From: Echinicola rosea
GTDB taxonomy: Bacteria > Bacteroidota > Bacteroidia > Cytophagales > Cyclobacteriaceae
NCBI RefSeq assembly: GCF_005281475.1
Contig: NZ_CP040106.1
Span: 1,493,501 to 1,557,500, forward strand
Reading direction: 5' to 3'
DNA length: 64,000 bases
Under the pieces are notes generated by a model, which ran no database searches, was not told where the DNA came from, and saw only the letters and a program-made list of their open reading frames with translations. Shown here one piece after another: positions 9,924 through 18,450 of the stretch (positions are counted from its first letter, which is position 1; each line of letters opens with the position of its first letter). A program made the position numbers and the translations under genes.

Positions 9924-10067
9924 ATGAAAAGCCGCCATCGCAGGGCAAATGCATTTGTGTATTTTGATGGACAAAAACTGGATGGCCTTATGCAGCAGGG
10001 ACTTACCTTACATTCAGTGAAAGTGGCGGAAATAATTGCAAATTTTTTTAATAAAGAAGTACTTTAG
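9924..10067 (+). CDS. Possible 47-aa small protein upstream of recJ
   Basis: An open frame of 47 codons begins at ATG 9924 and ends at TAG 10065-10067, 18 bases before recJ. The predicted product begins MKSRHRRANAF, continues with VYFDGQKLDGLMQQGL and ends in an amphipathic FFNKEVL tail. The composition looks protein-like rather than random, and it fills most of the gap between the cyclophilin gene and recJ. No clear Shine-Dalgarno precedes it and I recognise no family, so it may be spurious. Confidence 0.3.
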   Translation: MKSRHRRANAFVYFDGQKLDGLMQQGLTLHSVKVAEIIANFFNKEVL

Positions 10068-10085
10068 TTTAGTAATTTAGGAGGT

Positions 10086-11855
10086 ATGGAGTTTAGGTGG
10101 GAAATAAAAAGCAAGGCAGACCAATCAACAGTACAATCTCTCAGCAGTGAAATCAACGTCAATCCGGCATTGGCCAATTTGTTGGTTAATCGGAATGTGA
10201 ACAATTTTCAGGAGGCCAAGGATTTTTTCCGGCCCGACCTGGATAAAATCCACTCGCCATTCCTAATGAAGGATATGGACAAGGCTGTAGAGCGATTAAT
10301 AAGGGCCATAGATCATGAAGAAAAAATCCTGGTCTATGGTGATTATGATGTAGATGGTACTACTGCAGTGGCGTTGTTTTATGGGTTTTTGAACGCGGTC
10401 TATCCTCATGTGGATTTTTATATTCCCGATCGCTATCAAGAAGGCTATGGGGTGTCAGAAAGAGGGGTACATTATGCCGCTGAAAATGATTTTAAACTGA
10501 TCGTATCCTTGGATTGTGGAATAAAGGCTTTGGAAAAGGTAGCGTTGGCCAATAGCCTGGGGGTGGATTTTATTGTCTGCGATCACCATACGCCAGGAGA
10601 GGAGCTTCCCAAAGCCCTTGCAGTGCTCGATCCCAAGCGCCAAGACTGCGAATACCCCTATAAGGAGCTAAGCGGCTGCGGGGTGGGCTTTAAGCTCATT
10701 CAGGCATTTACCGAAAAAACCGGCAAGAATGCCAGTCATCTTTTTGGGTTGTTGGATTTGGTGGCGGTAAGCATTGCGGCGGATATTGTGCCCATCACGG
10801 GTGAAAACAGGATTTTGGCTCACTATGGGCTAGAGCGGTTGAACAATAACCCGCGGCCGGGGCTTATGGCATTGATTTTGGCTGGAAAGGGACAGCGTAG
10901 CCTTCAGGAGCTGCTCGACAACCGTCAGCTACTCCAGCGTGAAATGCTGCAGTTAAAATCGGATAAGGACATTGAGATTTCTGATATTGTTTTCCGCATT
11001 GGCCCACGTATCAATGCCTCGGGCAGGCTAGAACATGCCAAAGCGTCCGTGGAGCTGTTGATCTCCCAGGATATCCATGATGCCTTGCGAAGGGCAGAGG
11101 TGGTGGAAGACGTGAATTCCGCTCGGAAGAATTTTGATGAAAACATTACCAAGGAAGCCATTCAGATGATAGAAGACCGCGATCAAGAAAAGCCCTTCAA
11201 GAGCACGGTCTTGTACAAGGAAGATTGGCATAAGGGAGTGATCGGGATCGTGGCATCCCGCTGTATCGAACAATATTACCGGCCTACGATTATCCTGACA
11301 TCATCTAACAACAAGGCGACGGGCAGTGCACGGTCGGTATATGATTTTGATATTTATGAGGCCATTAGCGAGTGTAGTGATCTGCTGGAACAGTTTGGGG
11401 GGCATAAATATGCGGCGGGTCTTACCATGGAGTTGGATAAGGTGCCTGCTTTCCAAGAGCGGTTTGAGGAGGTGGTTACCAGCCGTATAGCGGATATTCA
11501 TAAGAAACCCGTGCTGGAAGTGGATGATGAACTGGAGCTGGATCAGATCAATTATAAATTTTATAATATATTGCGTCAGATGGCGCCATTTGGGCCGGGG
11601 AATACGGAGCCGATATTCTGTGCAAACCAAGTATATGCGCAGAACATCAAGGTGTTAAAAGACAAGCACCTTAAATTTGAAATCGTACAAGATGGCCAAG
11701 TGACCAGTCCTGTATGCATAGCTTTTGGCTTTGCGACCTATTATGAAATGCTGCGCAGCAAAATGCGCTTTAATATCGCTTTTGAAGTAAGAGAAAATAC
11801 GTTCAGAAATACCAGCAGCCTTCAGCTATATGTGAAGGACATCAAATTCGACTGA
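10086..11855 (+). CDS. recJ: Single-stranded-DNA-specific exonuclease RecJ
   Basis: RecJ degrades single-stranded DNA 5' to 3' in recombination and mismatch repair in the cytosol. The 589-residue product has the DHH-family motifs in order: VYGDYDVDGTTAVALF near residue 85, VSLDCG, the DHH motif in IVCDHHTPGE near residue 165, GLLDLVAVSIAADIVP, and FRIGPRINASGRL. The DHHA1 motif is GGHKYAAGLTM, and a C-terminal OB-like part follows. A strong AGGAGG Shine-Dalgarno sits just before the ATG at 10086. lptB starts 2 bases after its stop, so recJ leads an operon of recJ, lptB and a GH3-family gene. Confidence 0.95.
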   Translation: MEFRWEIKSKADQSTVQSLSSEINVNPALANLLVNRNVNNFQEAKDFFRPDLDKIHSPFLMKDMDKAVERLIRAIDHEEKILVYGDYDVDGTTAVALFYGFLNAVYPHVDFYIPDRYQEGYGVSERGVHYAAENDFKLIVSLDCGIKALEKVALANSLGVDFIVCDHHTPGEELPKALAVLDPKRQDCEYPYKELSGCGVGFKLIQAFTEKTGKNASHLFGLLDLVAVSIAADIVPITGENRILAHYGLERLNNNPRPGLMALILAGKGQRSLQELLDNRQLLQREMLQLKSDKDIEISDIVFRIGPRINASGRLEHAKASVELLISQDIHDALRRAEVVEDVNSARKNFDENITKEAIQMIEDRDQEKPFKSTVLYKEDWHKGVIGIVASRCIEQYYRPTIILTSSNNKATGSARSVYDFDIYEAISECSDLLEQFGGHKYAAGLTMELDKVPAFQERFEEVVTSRIADIHKKPVLEVDDELELDQINYKFYNILRQMAPFGPGNTEPIFCANQVYAQNIKVLKDKHLKFEIVQDGQVTSPVCIAFGFATYYEMLRSKMRFNIAFEVRENTFRNTSSLQLYVKDIKFD

Positions 11856-11857
11856 CC

Positions 11858-12589
11858 ATGATACTAAGAGGAGAAGACCTGATCAAGATATACAAAGGCC
11901 GAAAAGTGGTGAACAATATTTCGGTGGAGGTAGAGCAAGGGGAGATCGTGGGGCTATTGGGGCCCAATGGAGCAGGTAAGACCACTTCTTTCTATATGAT
12001 CGTGGGCTTAATCAAGCCCAATAGTGGTAAGGTCTTCTTGGATAAGGAGGAGATCACCCCCCTTCCCATGTACCGAAGGGCAAAGCTAGGGATTGGCTAT
12101 TTGGCGCAGGAAGCGTCAGTCTTTCGGAAGCTGTCCGTGGAAGAAAATATCATGGCCGTTCTGGAGATGACCGACCTTCCTAAAGCGGCCCAAAAGGAAA
12201 AAATGGAAGGGCTATTGGAAGAATTTAGCCTTACCCATGTACGCAAAAACCTTGGCATGGTTCTTTCTGGTGGGGAGCGTAGAAGGACCGAGATTGCACG
12301 GGCTTTGGCAGTCGATCCCAAGTTCGTATTGTTAGATGAGCCTTTTGCGGGGGTGGATCCCATTGCAGTAGAGGAAATCCAAACAATTGTTGCTAAATTA
12401 AAAAACAAAAATATTGGCATTTTGATCACTGATCACAATGTGAATGAAACCCTTTCGATAACCGATCGCGCTTACCTGATGTTTGAGGGTAAATTGCTCA
12501 AAGCAGGTACTGCCGAAGAGCTGGCCGCCGATGAGCAGGTTCGGAAAGTTTATCTTGGAAAGCACTTTGAGCTGAAACGTAAGATTTAA
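11858..12589 (+). CDS. lptB: LPS export ABC transporter ATPase LptB
   Basis: LptB is the cytosolic ATPase of the LptB2FG complex that extracts lipopolysaccharide from the inner membrane for transport to the outer membrane. The 243-residue protein has a full nucleotide-binding set: Walker A GPNGAGKTT, Q-loop region GYLAQEASVF, signature LSGGERRRTEIARAL, Walker B FVLLDEPFAGVDP and the switch His in ITDHNV. The LAQEASVFRKL stretch is characteristic of LptB rather than other ABC ATPases. It lies 2 bases after recJ and 3 bases before the GH3-family gene, so expression is probably coupled. Confidence 0.93.
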   Translation: MILRGEDLIKIYKGRKVVNNISVEVEQGEIVGLLGPNGAGKTTSFYMIVGLIKPNSGKVFLDKEEITPLPMYRRAKLGIGYLAQEASVFRKLSVEENIMAVLEMTDLPKAAQKEKMEGLLEEFSLTHVRKNLGMVLSGGERRRTEIARALAVDPKFVLLDEPFAGVDPIAVEEIQTIVAKLKNKNIGILITDHNVNETLSITDRAYLMFEGKLLKAGTAEELAADEQVRKVYLGKHFELKRKI

Positions 12590-12592
12590 TTT

Positions 12593-14113
12593 ATGGACGT
12601 ATTAAATACTTTTATGACCTGGATTTTTAAGATCCGTATTGGTCAGATTGATAACTTCAAGGAAAATCCCATAGAAGTTCAGCAAGACATTTTTTTTGAC
12701 CTGATAAAGTCCGCAAGGAAAACCCAGTTTGGAAAGAAATATGGCTTTTCGGACATTAAAAGCCCGAAGGATTTTGACCGTCAAGTACCGATCCACAGTT
12801 ATGAGCAGATGCAGCCCTATATCGAGCAGACGATGAAGGGCGAGCAGAACGTGATTTGGCCATCAGAGATCAGTTGGTTTTCGAAATCCTCTGGAACGAC
12901 CAGCAGCAGAAGTAAATTTATCCCTGTTTCCCAAGAATCCCTGGAAGATTGCCACTTTAAGGGCGGCAAGGATATGCTGTCCCTGTATGTAAACAATTAC
13001 CCGGACAGTAAGCTATTTACGGGGAAAAGTTTGGCGATCGGCGGGAGCAGTGAAGTAAATGCACTAGATATCAACAAAAACAGCCAGTACGGTGACATTT
13101 CAGCAGTGATCATGCGTAACCTGCCTGTGTGGGCCCAGTTGGCCAGAACACCAAGTCTGGAGACCGCCTTGATGAGCGAGTGGGAAGAAAAAATCGAGAA
13201 GATGGCCAGGGAAACCATGGAGGAAAATGTGGTCAGTATTTCGGGCGTGCCCACGTGGACCATTGTGCTGCTCCAGCGGATAATGGAGCTGACGAATTCC
13301 AAAAATATTCTCGAAGTATGGCCAAATCTGGAGGTGTTTTTCCATGGAGCAGTGGCTTTTGGGCCATACCGACGGGTTTTTGAAGCGTTGGTGCCTTCCA
13401 CATCCATGCGGTATATGGAGACGTATAATGCCTCCGAGGGTTTTTTTGGGATACAGGACCAAAAGAATTCCGATGAGCTGTTGCTGATGCTGGATTACGG
13501 GATCTATTATGAATTCATCCCCATGGAAGAGTGGGACCGTGAGGATCCCAAAGTATTGCCACTGGAGGAGGTGGAGCTGGGCAAGAATTACGCTTTGGTG
13601 ATCAGTACGAACGGTGGGCTTTGGCGGTATAAGATCGGCGATACCGTGAAATTTACTTCCATCCGCCCTTATCGTATCAGGATTTCCGGAAGGACAAAAC
13701 ACTTCATCAATGCATTTGGTGAAGAAGTGATCGTAGAAAATGCCGAGAAAGCCATAGCGGTGGCTGCTGAAGCTACGGAGGCCATTGTGGTAAACTTTAC
13801 GGCAGCGCCGGTCTATTTTGATGGAGCCGATAGCAAAGGAGCCCATGAATGGATTATTGAGTTTAGCAAATCTCCCAAGGATTCAGAAGCCTTTAAGTTG
13901 AAGTTGGACGCAACCCTTCGCGAGGTCAATTCTGATTACGATGCCAAACGGTACAGGGACATTGCCTTGGACAAGCCTCTGATTCACTTTGCGGAAGAAG
14001 GGCTTTTCGAAAGGTGGATGAGGTCACGCGGAAAGTTGGGGGGACAAAATAAAGTGCCCCGTCTAGCCAATAATCGCGAGTACATTGATACGATATTGGA
14101 GCTCATGAATTAA
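12593..14113 (+). CDS. GH3 auxin-responsive promoter family protein
   Basis: This 506-residue protein belongs to the GH3 acyl-adenylate-forming family, best known for plant auxin and jasmonate conjugation and also widespread in Bacteroidota with unknown substrates. Visible features are the ATP-binding SWFSKSSGTTSSRSKFIPV motif near residue 100, a central YMETYNASEGFFGIQ segment and LWRYKIGDTVKFTS. The hinge region is RISGRTKHFINAFGEEVI and leads into the C-terminal lid domain. By family logic it would activate a carboxylate with ATP and join it to an amine or thiol. It is the third gene of an operon with recJ and lptB, which hints at an envelope- or lipid-related substrate, but this is inference only. 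Confidence 0.9.
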   Translation: MDVLNTFMTWIFKIRIGQIDNFKENPIEVQQDIFFDLIKSARKTQFGKKYGFSDIKSPKDFDRQVPIHSYEQMQPYIEQTMKGEQNVIWPSEISWFSKSSGTTSSRSKFIPVSQESLEDCHFKGGKDMLSLYVNNYPDSKLFTGKSLAIGGSSEVNALDINKNSQYGDISAVIMRNLPVWAQLARTPSLETALMSEWEEKIEKMARETMEENVVSISGVPTWTIVLLQRIMELTNSKNILEVWPNLEVFFHGAVAFGPYRRVFEALVPSTSMRYMETYNASEGFFGIQDQKNSDELLLMLDYGIYYEFIPMEEWDREDPKVLPLEEVELGKNYALVISTNGGLWRYKIGDTVKFTSIRPYRIRISGRTKHFINAFGEEVIVENAEKAIAVAAEATEAIVVNFTAAPVYFDGADSKGAHEWIIEFSKSPKDSEAFKLKLDATLREVNSDYDAKRYRDIALDKPLIHFAEEGLFERWMRSRGKLGGQNKVPRLANNREYIDTILELMN

Positions 14114-14121
14114 TCTAAGTC

Positions 14122-14164
14122 AAAAAAACAATCCTGCGATGGTGCTGAAGCCATGGCAGGATTG
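14122..14164 (-). terminator. Rho-independent terminator of the universal stress gene
   Basis: Read on the minus strand, CAATCCTGC plus CATGG pair with CCAT and GCAGGATTG around an eight-base loop. Seven T follow. It sits 28 bases after the stop of the minus-strand stress-protein gene and also separates it from the convergent GH3 gene. Confidence 0.8.
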
Positions 14165-14192
14165 GTAACGGTGCTTAAATACATTTGCTGGA

Positions 14193-15107
14193 TTAGATGT
14201 TTAGCAAAGCCTGAAGGAAGTTCATGTTCTCACCTTTCCTTTTGATGACCAGCATAGGGACTTTGTAATTGATTTCTACGAGTCTTTCGGCGACGCTTCC
14301 CAGCAGCAGGGCGGCTGAGTTGCTTCGGCCCCTACTGCCAATGACGACCAAGTCTATGTTTTTGTCGAGCGCGTCCTTGAGGATGTCATCGGCCTTGATA
14401 GAATCCTTATTTAATACAAAATCGCAAGGGTGGTCTTCAATTTTATGCTTCTTGACCATTTTATCAAATTCCTTCATTGCATTCTCCTTCATGATTTCTG
14501 CAAATTCTTCATAGGATTTGCCTGTTTTGTGATAGCCAATGGGCACATCATAAAGGTGTATATATCGGATTTCAGCTTCCTTTTTCTCTTTGATAAAATT
14601 TTCTACTTTTCCGAGGACTACTTCTGTATGCTCTGAAAAATCAATAGGCACCAAGAGCTTTTGCAGCTGGTTTTGCCCCATGTCCTCAGTGACAAAAAAG
14701 ACCGAAGCAGGAGCTTTCTGAGCAATGCGTTTTGGCAGCCTTCCGGAACCTTCTAAGGCTGTCTTCCTGCCCATGACGATAAAATCCACATGTTTGATCT
14801 TTGACCATCTCAAGAGGCTGTCCATGGGGTCGCCCTCCTCTGCATTCACTTCCACTTCCACTTCCGCAGGGAGGCCCAAGGTTTCAATTTTCTTTTCTAT
14901 TTCTTTTTCGATGCTTTCATCGACAGGAGCCATCAAATTTGGATACGTACTGGCAATGTCATCGGGAAGGGCGAGATTGGTCGCCACGTGTGTGAAATAG
15001 AGCTTTTTGAGGTTTAAAAGTTCGATGACCTTTTTGATGTTTTCCAAGATTACTTGGTCCATTTTAGTGAGGTCCAGTCCGACTAATGCTGTATTATTCT
15101 GTGCCAT
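14193..15107 (-). CDS. Universal stress protein with two UspA domains
   Basis: This 304-residue cytosolic protein has two tandem UspA domains. The N-terminal half starts NTALVGLDLTKMDQ and contains VDFIVMGRKTALEGSG. The C-terminal half has KLLVPIDFSEHTE and ends with the classic ATP-binding loop IDLVVIGSRGRSNSAALLLG, followed by VAERLVEINYKVPMLV. The second domain is therefore probably ATP-binding, while the first is degenerate in its loop. I chose the ATG at 15107. The open frame continues upstream to 15443, but that part has no UspA similarity. The precise stress role is unknown. Confidence 0.9.
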   Translation of the reverse strand: MAQNNTALVGLDLTKMDQVILENIKKVIELLNLKKLYFTHVATNLALPDDIASTYPNLMAPVDESIEKEIEKKIETLGLPAEVEVEVNAEEGDPMDSLLRWSKIKHVDFIVMGRKTALEGSGRLPKRIAQKAPASVFFVTEDMGQNQLQKLLVPIDFSEHTEVVLGKVENFIKEKKEAEIRYIHLYDVPIGYHKTGKSYEEFAEIMKENAMKEFDKMVKKHKIEDHPCDFVLNKDSIKADDILKDALDKNIDLVVIGSRGRSNSAALLLGSVAERLVEINYKVPMLVIKRKGENMNFLQALLNI

Positions 15108-15264
15108 AGGTTGATTAAAGAATTTGTAACAATTTAATAGATACGAAGGAGCTAAGAAAGAGAAAAAGGGATAATTGTGGTTAAGTAACGTGTAAATGGT
15201 CAATTGGTCAGTGTTGTCATTTGCAAGTAGTGGGAGAGCGGGGAAATGACTTTTAGATGAGGGC

Positions 15265-15296
15265 TTGCTTTTTCCCATGGAATTTACGCATCTTTG
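15265..15296 (+). promoter_or_regulatory. Bacteroidota-type promoter of the 2'-5' RNA ligase-like gene
   Basis: TTG at 15265-15267 and CATCTTTG at 15289-15296 are separated by 21 bases, which fits the TTG...TAnnTTTG pattern with one mismatch. Transcription would start near 15303, which favours the ATG at 15313 as the translation start of the gene. Confidence 0.5.
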
Positions 15297-15312
15297 GATC
15301 ATGCCAAGATCA

Positions 15313-15858
15313 ATGCAGAAATATTTTGTGGCGATAGTTCCACCGGAAGAAGTACAGGCACAGGCGCAGGAGGTAAAAGAAGCGGTCCGTGATAAGTTTA
15401 ATGCCAAGCATGCGCTGAAATCCCCAGCCCATGTGACGCTCAAGATGCCATTTGTCTGGAACGAACATAAGGAAGATAAGCTTGTCGGGCTGTTGGAAGA
15501 TTTCTTTAAAGAGCGGGCTCATTTTCAGGTGGAATTTAAAGGAATTGGACGGTTTGGCAGGCGAATTATGTATGCGCGCGTCCATGGAGGAGATGCATTG
15601 ACGGAGATGCAGGAGGCATTTAGCCACTACTGTAAGAGAACACTAAAACTCAATATAGAACTCAGTGACAAGGCCTTTACGCCCCATGTTACCTTGGTGT
15701 ACAGTGACCTGAAGAAGCGTTTTTTTGATGAATGCTGGGCAATGTTAAAAGAAAGAGGCTTTTATGCCAAGATGGATGTCCAGCAGGTGGCCTTGCTCAA
15801 AAAAGTGAATTATCGCTGGCAAATAGTGGAAATGATAGCGCTTGGTCCTGTTCTTTAA
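15313..15858 (+). CDS. 2'-5' RNA ligase / 2H phosphoesterase family protein
   Basis: This 181-residue cytosolic protein has the two HxT-type motifs of the 2H phosphoesterase superfamily: HVTLKMPF near residue 41 and HVTLVYS near residue 127. Members include RNA 2'-5' ligases and cyclic phosphodiesterases acting on RNA ends, and the exact reaction here cannot be assigned. The start at 15313 (MQKYFVAIVPP) is chosen from the family start and the position of the promoter. ATGs at 15277 and 15301 are in frame, but lie within or right beside the promoter. The gene ends at a bidirectional terminator shared with rplS. Confidence 0.82.
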   Translation: MQKYFVAIVPPEEVQAQAQEVKEAVRDKFNAKHALKSPAHVTLKMPFVWNEHKEDKLVGLLEDFFKERAHFQVEFKGIGRFGRRIMYARVHGGDALTEMQEAFSHYCKRTLKLNIELSDKAFTPHVTLVYSDLKKRFFDECWAMLKERGFYAKMDVQQVALLKKVNYRWQIVEMIALGPVL

Positions 15859-15862
15859 CAGC

Positions 15863-15893
15863 AAAAAAGGGAGCCATTTTGGCTCCCTTTTTT
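15863..15893. terminator. Bidirectional terminator between the 2H phosphoesterase gene and rplS
   Basis: AAAAAAGGGAGCC and GGCTCCCTTTTTT form a perfect 13-bp stem around the loop ATTTT. It is symmetric and serves the two convergent transcription units. Confidence 0.92.
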
Positions 15894-15912
15894 GATTACT
15901 TGAGACTGTGAA

Positions 15913-16278
15913 TTAGTGCTTCACAGTGATTTTTTCTTTAACTCTTGCAGCTTTACCCTGACGACCACGTAGGTAGTAAAGTCTAGCTCTTCTCACTCTA
16001 CCTTGTCTTAGCACTTCGATTTTCTCAATGCTAGGGCTAAGAAGGGGGAAAATTCTTTCTACACCGATGCCACTAGAGATTTTTCTTACTGTGAAAGTCT
16101 CTCCATTGGAGTTAACGTTTTTACGTTGGATCACGGTACCTTGGAACAGCTGCACACGTTCTTTGTTACCCTCTTTAATACGTACGTGAACGTTAATTGT
16201 ATCTCCTGACTTGAAAGAAGGGAACTTGGCTCTCGCCTCGTTGTATTCCTCTTCTACAATTTTAAGTAGTTCGCTCAT
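15913..16278 (-). CDS. rplS: 50S ribosomal protein L19
   Basis: L19 is a structural protein of the large subunit near the 30S interface. The 121-residue product has the family core [32 protein letters not shown] and [25 protein letters not shown], and ends with the basic RRARLYYLR segment. The ATG at 16278 ([12 protein letters not shown]) is the family start, although the frame is open to 16329. It is the last gene of rpsP-rimM-trmD-rplS but also has its own promoter in the gap after trmD. Confidence 0.96.
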   Translation of the reverse strand: MSELLKIVEEEYNEARAKFPSFKSGDTINVHVRIKEGNKERVQLFQGTVIQRKNVNSNGETFTVRKISSGIGVERIFPLLSPSIEKIEVLRQGRVRRARLYYLRGRQGKAARVKEKITVKH

Positions 16279-16316
16279 ATCTTTATGATTTATGTGCTTA
16301 TCGCAAATTCGAATTG

Positions 16317-16346
16317 CAAAGGTATGCAATTATCTATTTTATTCAA
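16317..16346 (-). promoter_or_regulatory. Internal promoter for rplS
   Basis: On the minus strand, TTG (16346-16344) is followed after 19 bases by TACCTTTG (16324-16317). This matches the Bacteroidota sigma-A consensus exactly. It lies in the trmD-rplS gap, about 40 bases before the L19 start, so rplS can be transcribed independently of the upstream genes. Confidence 0.7.
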
Positions 16347-16357
16347 TTAATTATCAA

Positions 16358-17065
16358 CTATTTACGTTTTTCGCCAGCCTCAATATTTTTGCCCTCCAGT
16401 AAGTCAGGCCTTCTTTTTTTGGTACGGCGAACCGATTCTTCAAACCTCCAATTGGCGATCTTTTCATTGTGACCGGAGAGCAGTATGTCTGGTACTTTCA
16501 TACCTTCATATTCTGCAGGCCGCGTATAGATCGGTGGAGCCAGAAGTCCGTCTTGAAAGGAATCCGTCAAGGCTGAGGTCTCGTCATTGAGCACCCCGGG
16601 AATCAGGCGGATCACTGCATCAGCGACTACGGCTGCCGCAAGTTCGCCACCAGAGAGTACAAAATCTCCGATACTGATTTCGCGGGTGATGTACCTTTGC
16701 CTGATCCGTTCATCCACACCTTTATAATGACCACAAAGGATCATCAGGTTTCCTTTTAGCGAGAGGGAATTGGCCATTTGCTGATCGAAGGTTTCCCCAT
16801 CAGGGGTCATGTAGATGATTTCATCGTAATCCCGCTGGCTTTTCAGGGCTTCAATGCACCTGGCCACGGGCTCGATCATCATGACCATGCCTGCTCCTCC
16901 TCCAAAAGCATAGTCATCGACTTGCTTTTGTTTGTTAGTAGCATACTCCCTGAGGTTGTGTACTTGTACCTTTGCCAGTCCTTTTTCTTCTGCCCGTTTG
17001 AGGATAGAATGTGAAAAAGGCCCTTCCAAAAGGCCGGGTACTACGGTGATTATGTCGATCTGCAT
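16358..17065 (-). CDS. trmD: tRNA (guanine37-N1)-methyltransferase TrmD
   Basis: TrmD methylates G37 next to the anticodon using S-adenosylmethionine, preventing +1 frameshifts. The 235-residue protein starts [17 protein letters not shown] and shows YGGG-like [26 protein letters not shown] and the trefoil-knot region [20 protein letters not shown]. The DSF-type motif appears as [17 protein letters not shown]. It follows rimM after 3 bases in the classical ribosomal operon order. The length is typical of the family. Confidence 0.96.
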   Translation of the reverse strand: MQIDIITVVPGLLEGPFSHSILKRAEEKGLAKVQVHNLREYATNKQKQVDDYAFGGGAGMVMMIEPVARCIEALKSQRDYDEIIYMTPDGETFDQQMANSLSLKGNLMILCGHYKGVDERIRQRYITREISIGDFVLSGGELAAAVVADAVIRLIPGVLNDETSALTDSFQDGLLAPPIYTRPAEYEGMKVPDILLSGHNEKIANWRFEESVRRTKKRRPDLLEGKNIEAGEKRK

Positions 17066-17068
17066 GGA

Positions 17069-17599
17069 CTAATCCTCTAGATATATTTCAAGTAAGCCAT
17101 CTGGCAATTGACAGAAAACTTTTTTTGCTGTCTTGTCCACTTTAAGGATAATGTCATCCTGAATGGGTACCAGGATTTCCTTTCCTTTATAATCCAGCCC
17201 AATAAGGTATTGGGTTTGGAGGTCGTATATCACATTTACACTACCTAGTACTCCTTTGGAGGAGTCTTCTACTTCAAAGCCCACCAACTCGTGAAAATAG
17301 TACTGATCTTCATCGAGTACAGGAAGGTCTTTCAGCGGAAGATAGAGTGCCGTTCCCACAAGTGTGTCGGCGGCGTTTTTGTCATCAAATCCCTCAAACT
17401 TGGCCAGAAAGCGGTTGTTTGGCTGGGAGACAAAGTGCTCTAGAAAGTAGGGGGCCATTCGGTTGTTTTTTTCCAAAAAGACATGCTCGATGTCTTCGTA
17501 ATTTTCTGGATAATCTACATCCAGCACAGCCACCACTTCTCCTTGGAGTCCATGAACTTTAGCAATGTAGCCTAATTGGAAACAGTTGTCCTTGTTCAT
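17069..17599 (-). CDS. rimM: 16S rRNA processing protein RimM
   Basis: RimM is a 30S assembly factor that binds S19 and helps mature the head of the small subunit. The 176-residue protein starts FQLGYIAKVHGLQGEVVAV and has the FEGFDDKNAADTLVGTALYLP segment. The linker is YYFHELVGFEV, and the PRC-barrel half contains EILVPIQDDIILKVD and ends LPDGLLEIYL. It lies between rpsP and trmD with gaps of 14 and 3 bases. Length and order are standard. Confidence 0.95.
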   Translation of the reverse strand: MNKDNCFQLGYIAKVHGLQGEVVAVLDVDYPENYEDIEHVFLEKNNRMAPYFLEHFVSQPNNRFLAKFEGFDDKNAADTLVGTALYLPLKDLPVLDEDQYYFHELVGFEVEDSSKGVLGSVNVIYDLQTQYLIGLDYKGKEILVPIQDDIILKVDKTAKKVFCQLPDGLLEIYLED

Positions 17600-17613
17600 G
17601 GAAAGGTGCGCAA

Positions 17614-18183
17614 TTAACCTTTGTTTTCTTCTTCTTCGTTGCTTTCAGCAGCAGGTGCTTCGCTTTCCTCGCCTTCAGCAGGAGCTTCAGCTTCAGCGGC
17701 TTCTGCCTCAGCAGCGGCTTTGGCTTCTTCTTCTCTTTTCTTGATTGCCTCAAGACGGGCCTCATTTTTGGCGACTTCAGCCTCATGAGCCTTCTTACGG
17801 GCATCTTCCTTGGCTTGGGCGATTTTGTCTTTCTTGCCAGTGATGGAAGTTTCTTTTTCGTCGATCCAAGCTTGGAATTTCTTGTCTGCTTCCTCCTGGG
17901 TGATCGCGCCTTTCAAGACACCGATCTGAAGGTGTTTTTTAAGCAATACACCACGGTAAGAAAGCATCGCTTTTACAGTGTCCGTAGGTTGGGCACCGTT
18001 AAGCAACCATTGCAATGCTCTATCATTATTGATGTTGATAGAAGCAGGGTCAGTGTTCGGGTTATACGAACCGATTTTTTCGATAAAGCGTCCATCACGT
18101 GGAGCTCTTGCATCAGCTACAACGACATCGTAGATGGCTAATCTTTTTCTACCTCTACGAGCTAATCTGATTTTTACTGCCAT
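17614..18183 (-). CDS. rpsP: 30S ribosomal protein S16 with acidic C-terminal tail
   Basis: S16 binds 16S rRNA early in 30S assembly. The 189-residue product starts [14 protein letters not shown], with the core [20 protein letters not shown] and the S16 [17 protein letters not shown] segment. The S16 fold is complete by about residue 85. Roughly 100 extra residues follow: a charged helix rich in K and E, then a tail rich in Ala and Glu ending EEENKG. Such extensions occur in Bacteroidota S16, and their role is unknown. The ATG at 18183 is the family start. It is the first gene of the operon and has a clear promoter upstream. Confidence 0.95.
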   Translation of the reverse strand: MAVKIRLARRGRKRLAIYDVVVADARAPRDGRFIEKIGSYNPNTDPASININNDRALQWLLNGAQPTDTVKAMLSYRGVLLKKHLQIGVLKGAITQEEADKKFQAWIDEKETSITGKKDKIAQAKEDARKKAHEAEVAKNEARLEAIKKREEEAKAAAEAEAAEAEAPAEGEESEAPAAESNEEEENKG

Positions 18184-18237
18184 ATTATATTGATATTTAG
18201 TTTGTTGATGGATCTCGTCCATCGTAAATTTGGACTG

Positions 18238-18269
18238 CAAAGATAGCGGATTTATCTTTAAAAGAACAA
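18238..18269 (-). promoter_or_regulatory. Promoter of the rpsP-rimM-trmD-rplS operon
   Basis: On the minus strand, TTG (18269-18267) is followed after 21 bases by TATCTTTG (18245-18238). This is an excellent Bacteroidota TTG/TAnnTTTG promoter. It lies 55 bases before the S16 start codon. Confidence 0.75.
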
Positions 18270-18378
18270 GTTAGGCCTAGAATATTTGCGGAATAAGGAA
18301 AATATGTTTTAAATTGCGGCACATTTTAGGAAGGGAAGGAGCTAGCAGGCGCTTTCCACCTTTATTAACAGGTAGACT

Positions 18379-18450
18379 GGTCCCGTAGTTCAATGGATAG
18401 AATAGAAGTTTCCTAAACTTTAGATACAGGTTCGATTCCTGTCGGGACTA
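18379..18450 (+). tRNA. tRNA-Arg (anticodon CCT)
   Basis: The 72-base gene folds as a cloverleaf. The acceptor GGTCCCG pairs with CGGGACT (first pair G-U), and the D stem GTTC pairs with GAAT. The anticodon stem GAAGT/ACTTT surrounds loop TTCCTAA, which places CCT at the anticodon. The T stem ACAGG/CCTGT surrounds TTCGATT. The discriminator is A and CCA is not encoded. It reads the rare AGG codon. Its last 14 bases lie inside the 40-bp att repeat of the adjacent mobile element, so integration preserved the complete tRNA at the left end. Confidence 0.93.

Noticed and set aside
18379..18450. tRNA disrupted by the element
   Set aside because: The left copy contains the complete tRNA including the discriminator base; only the right copy is partial.
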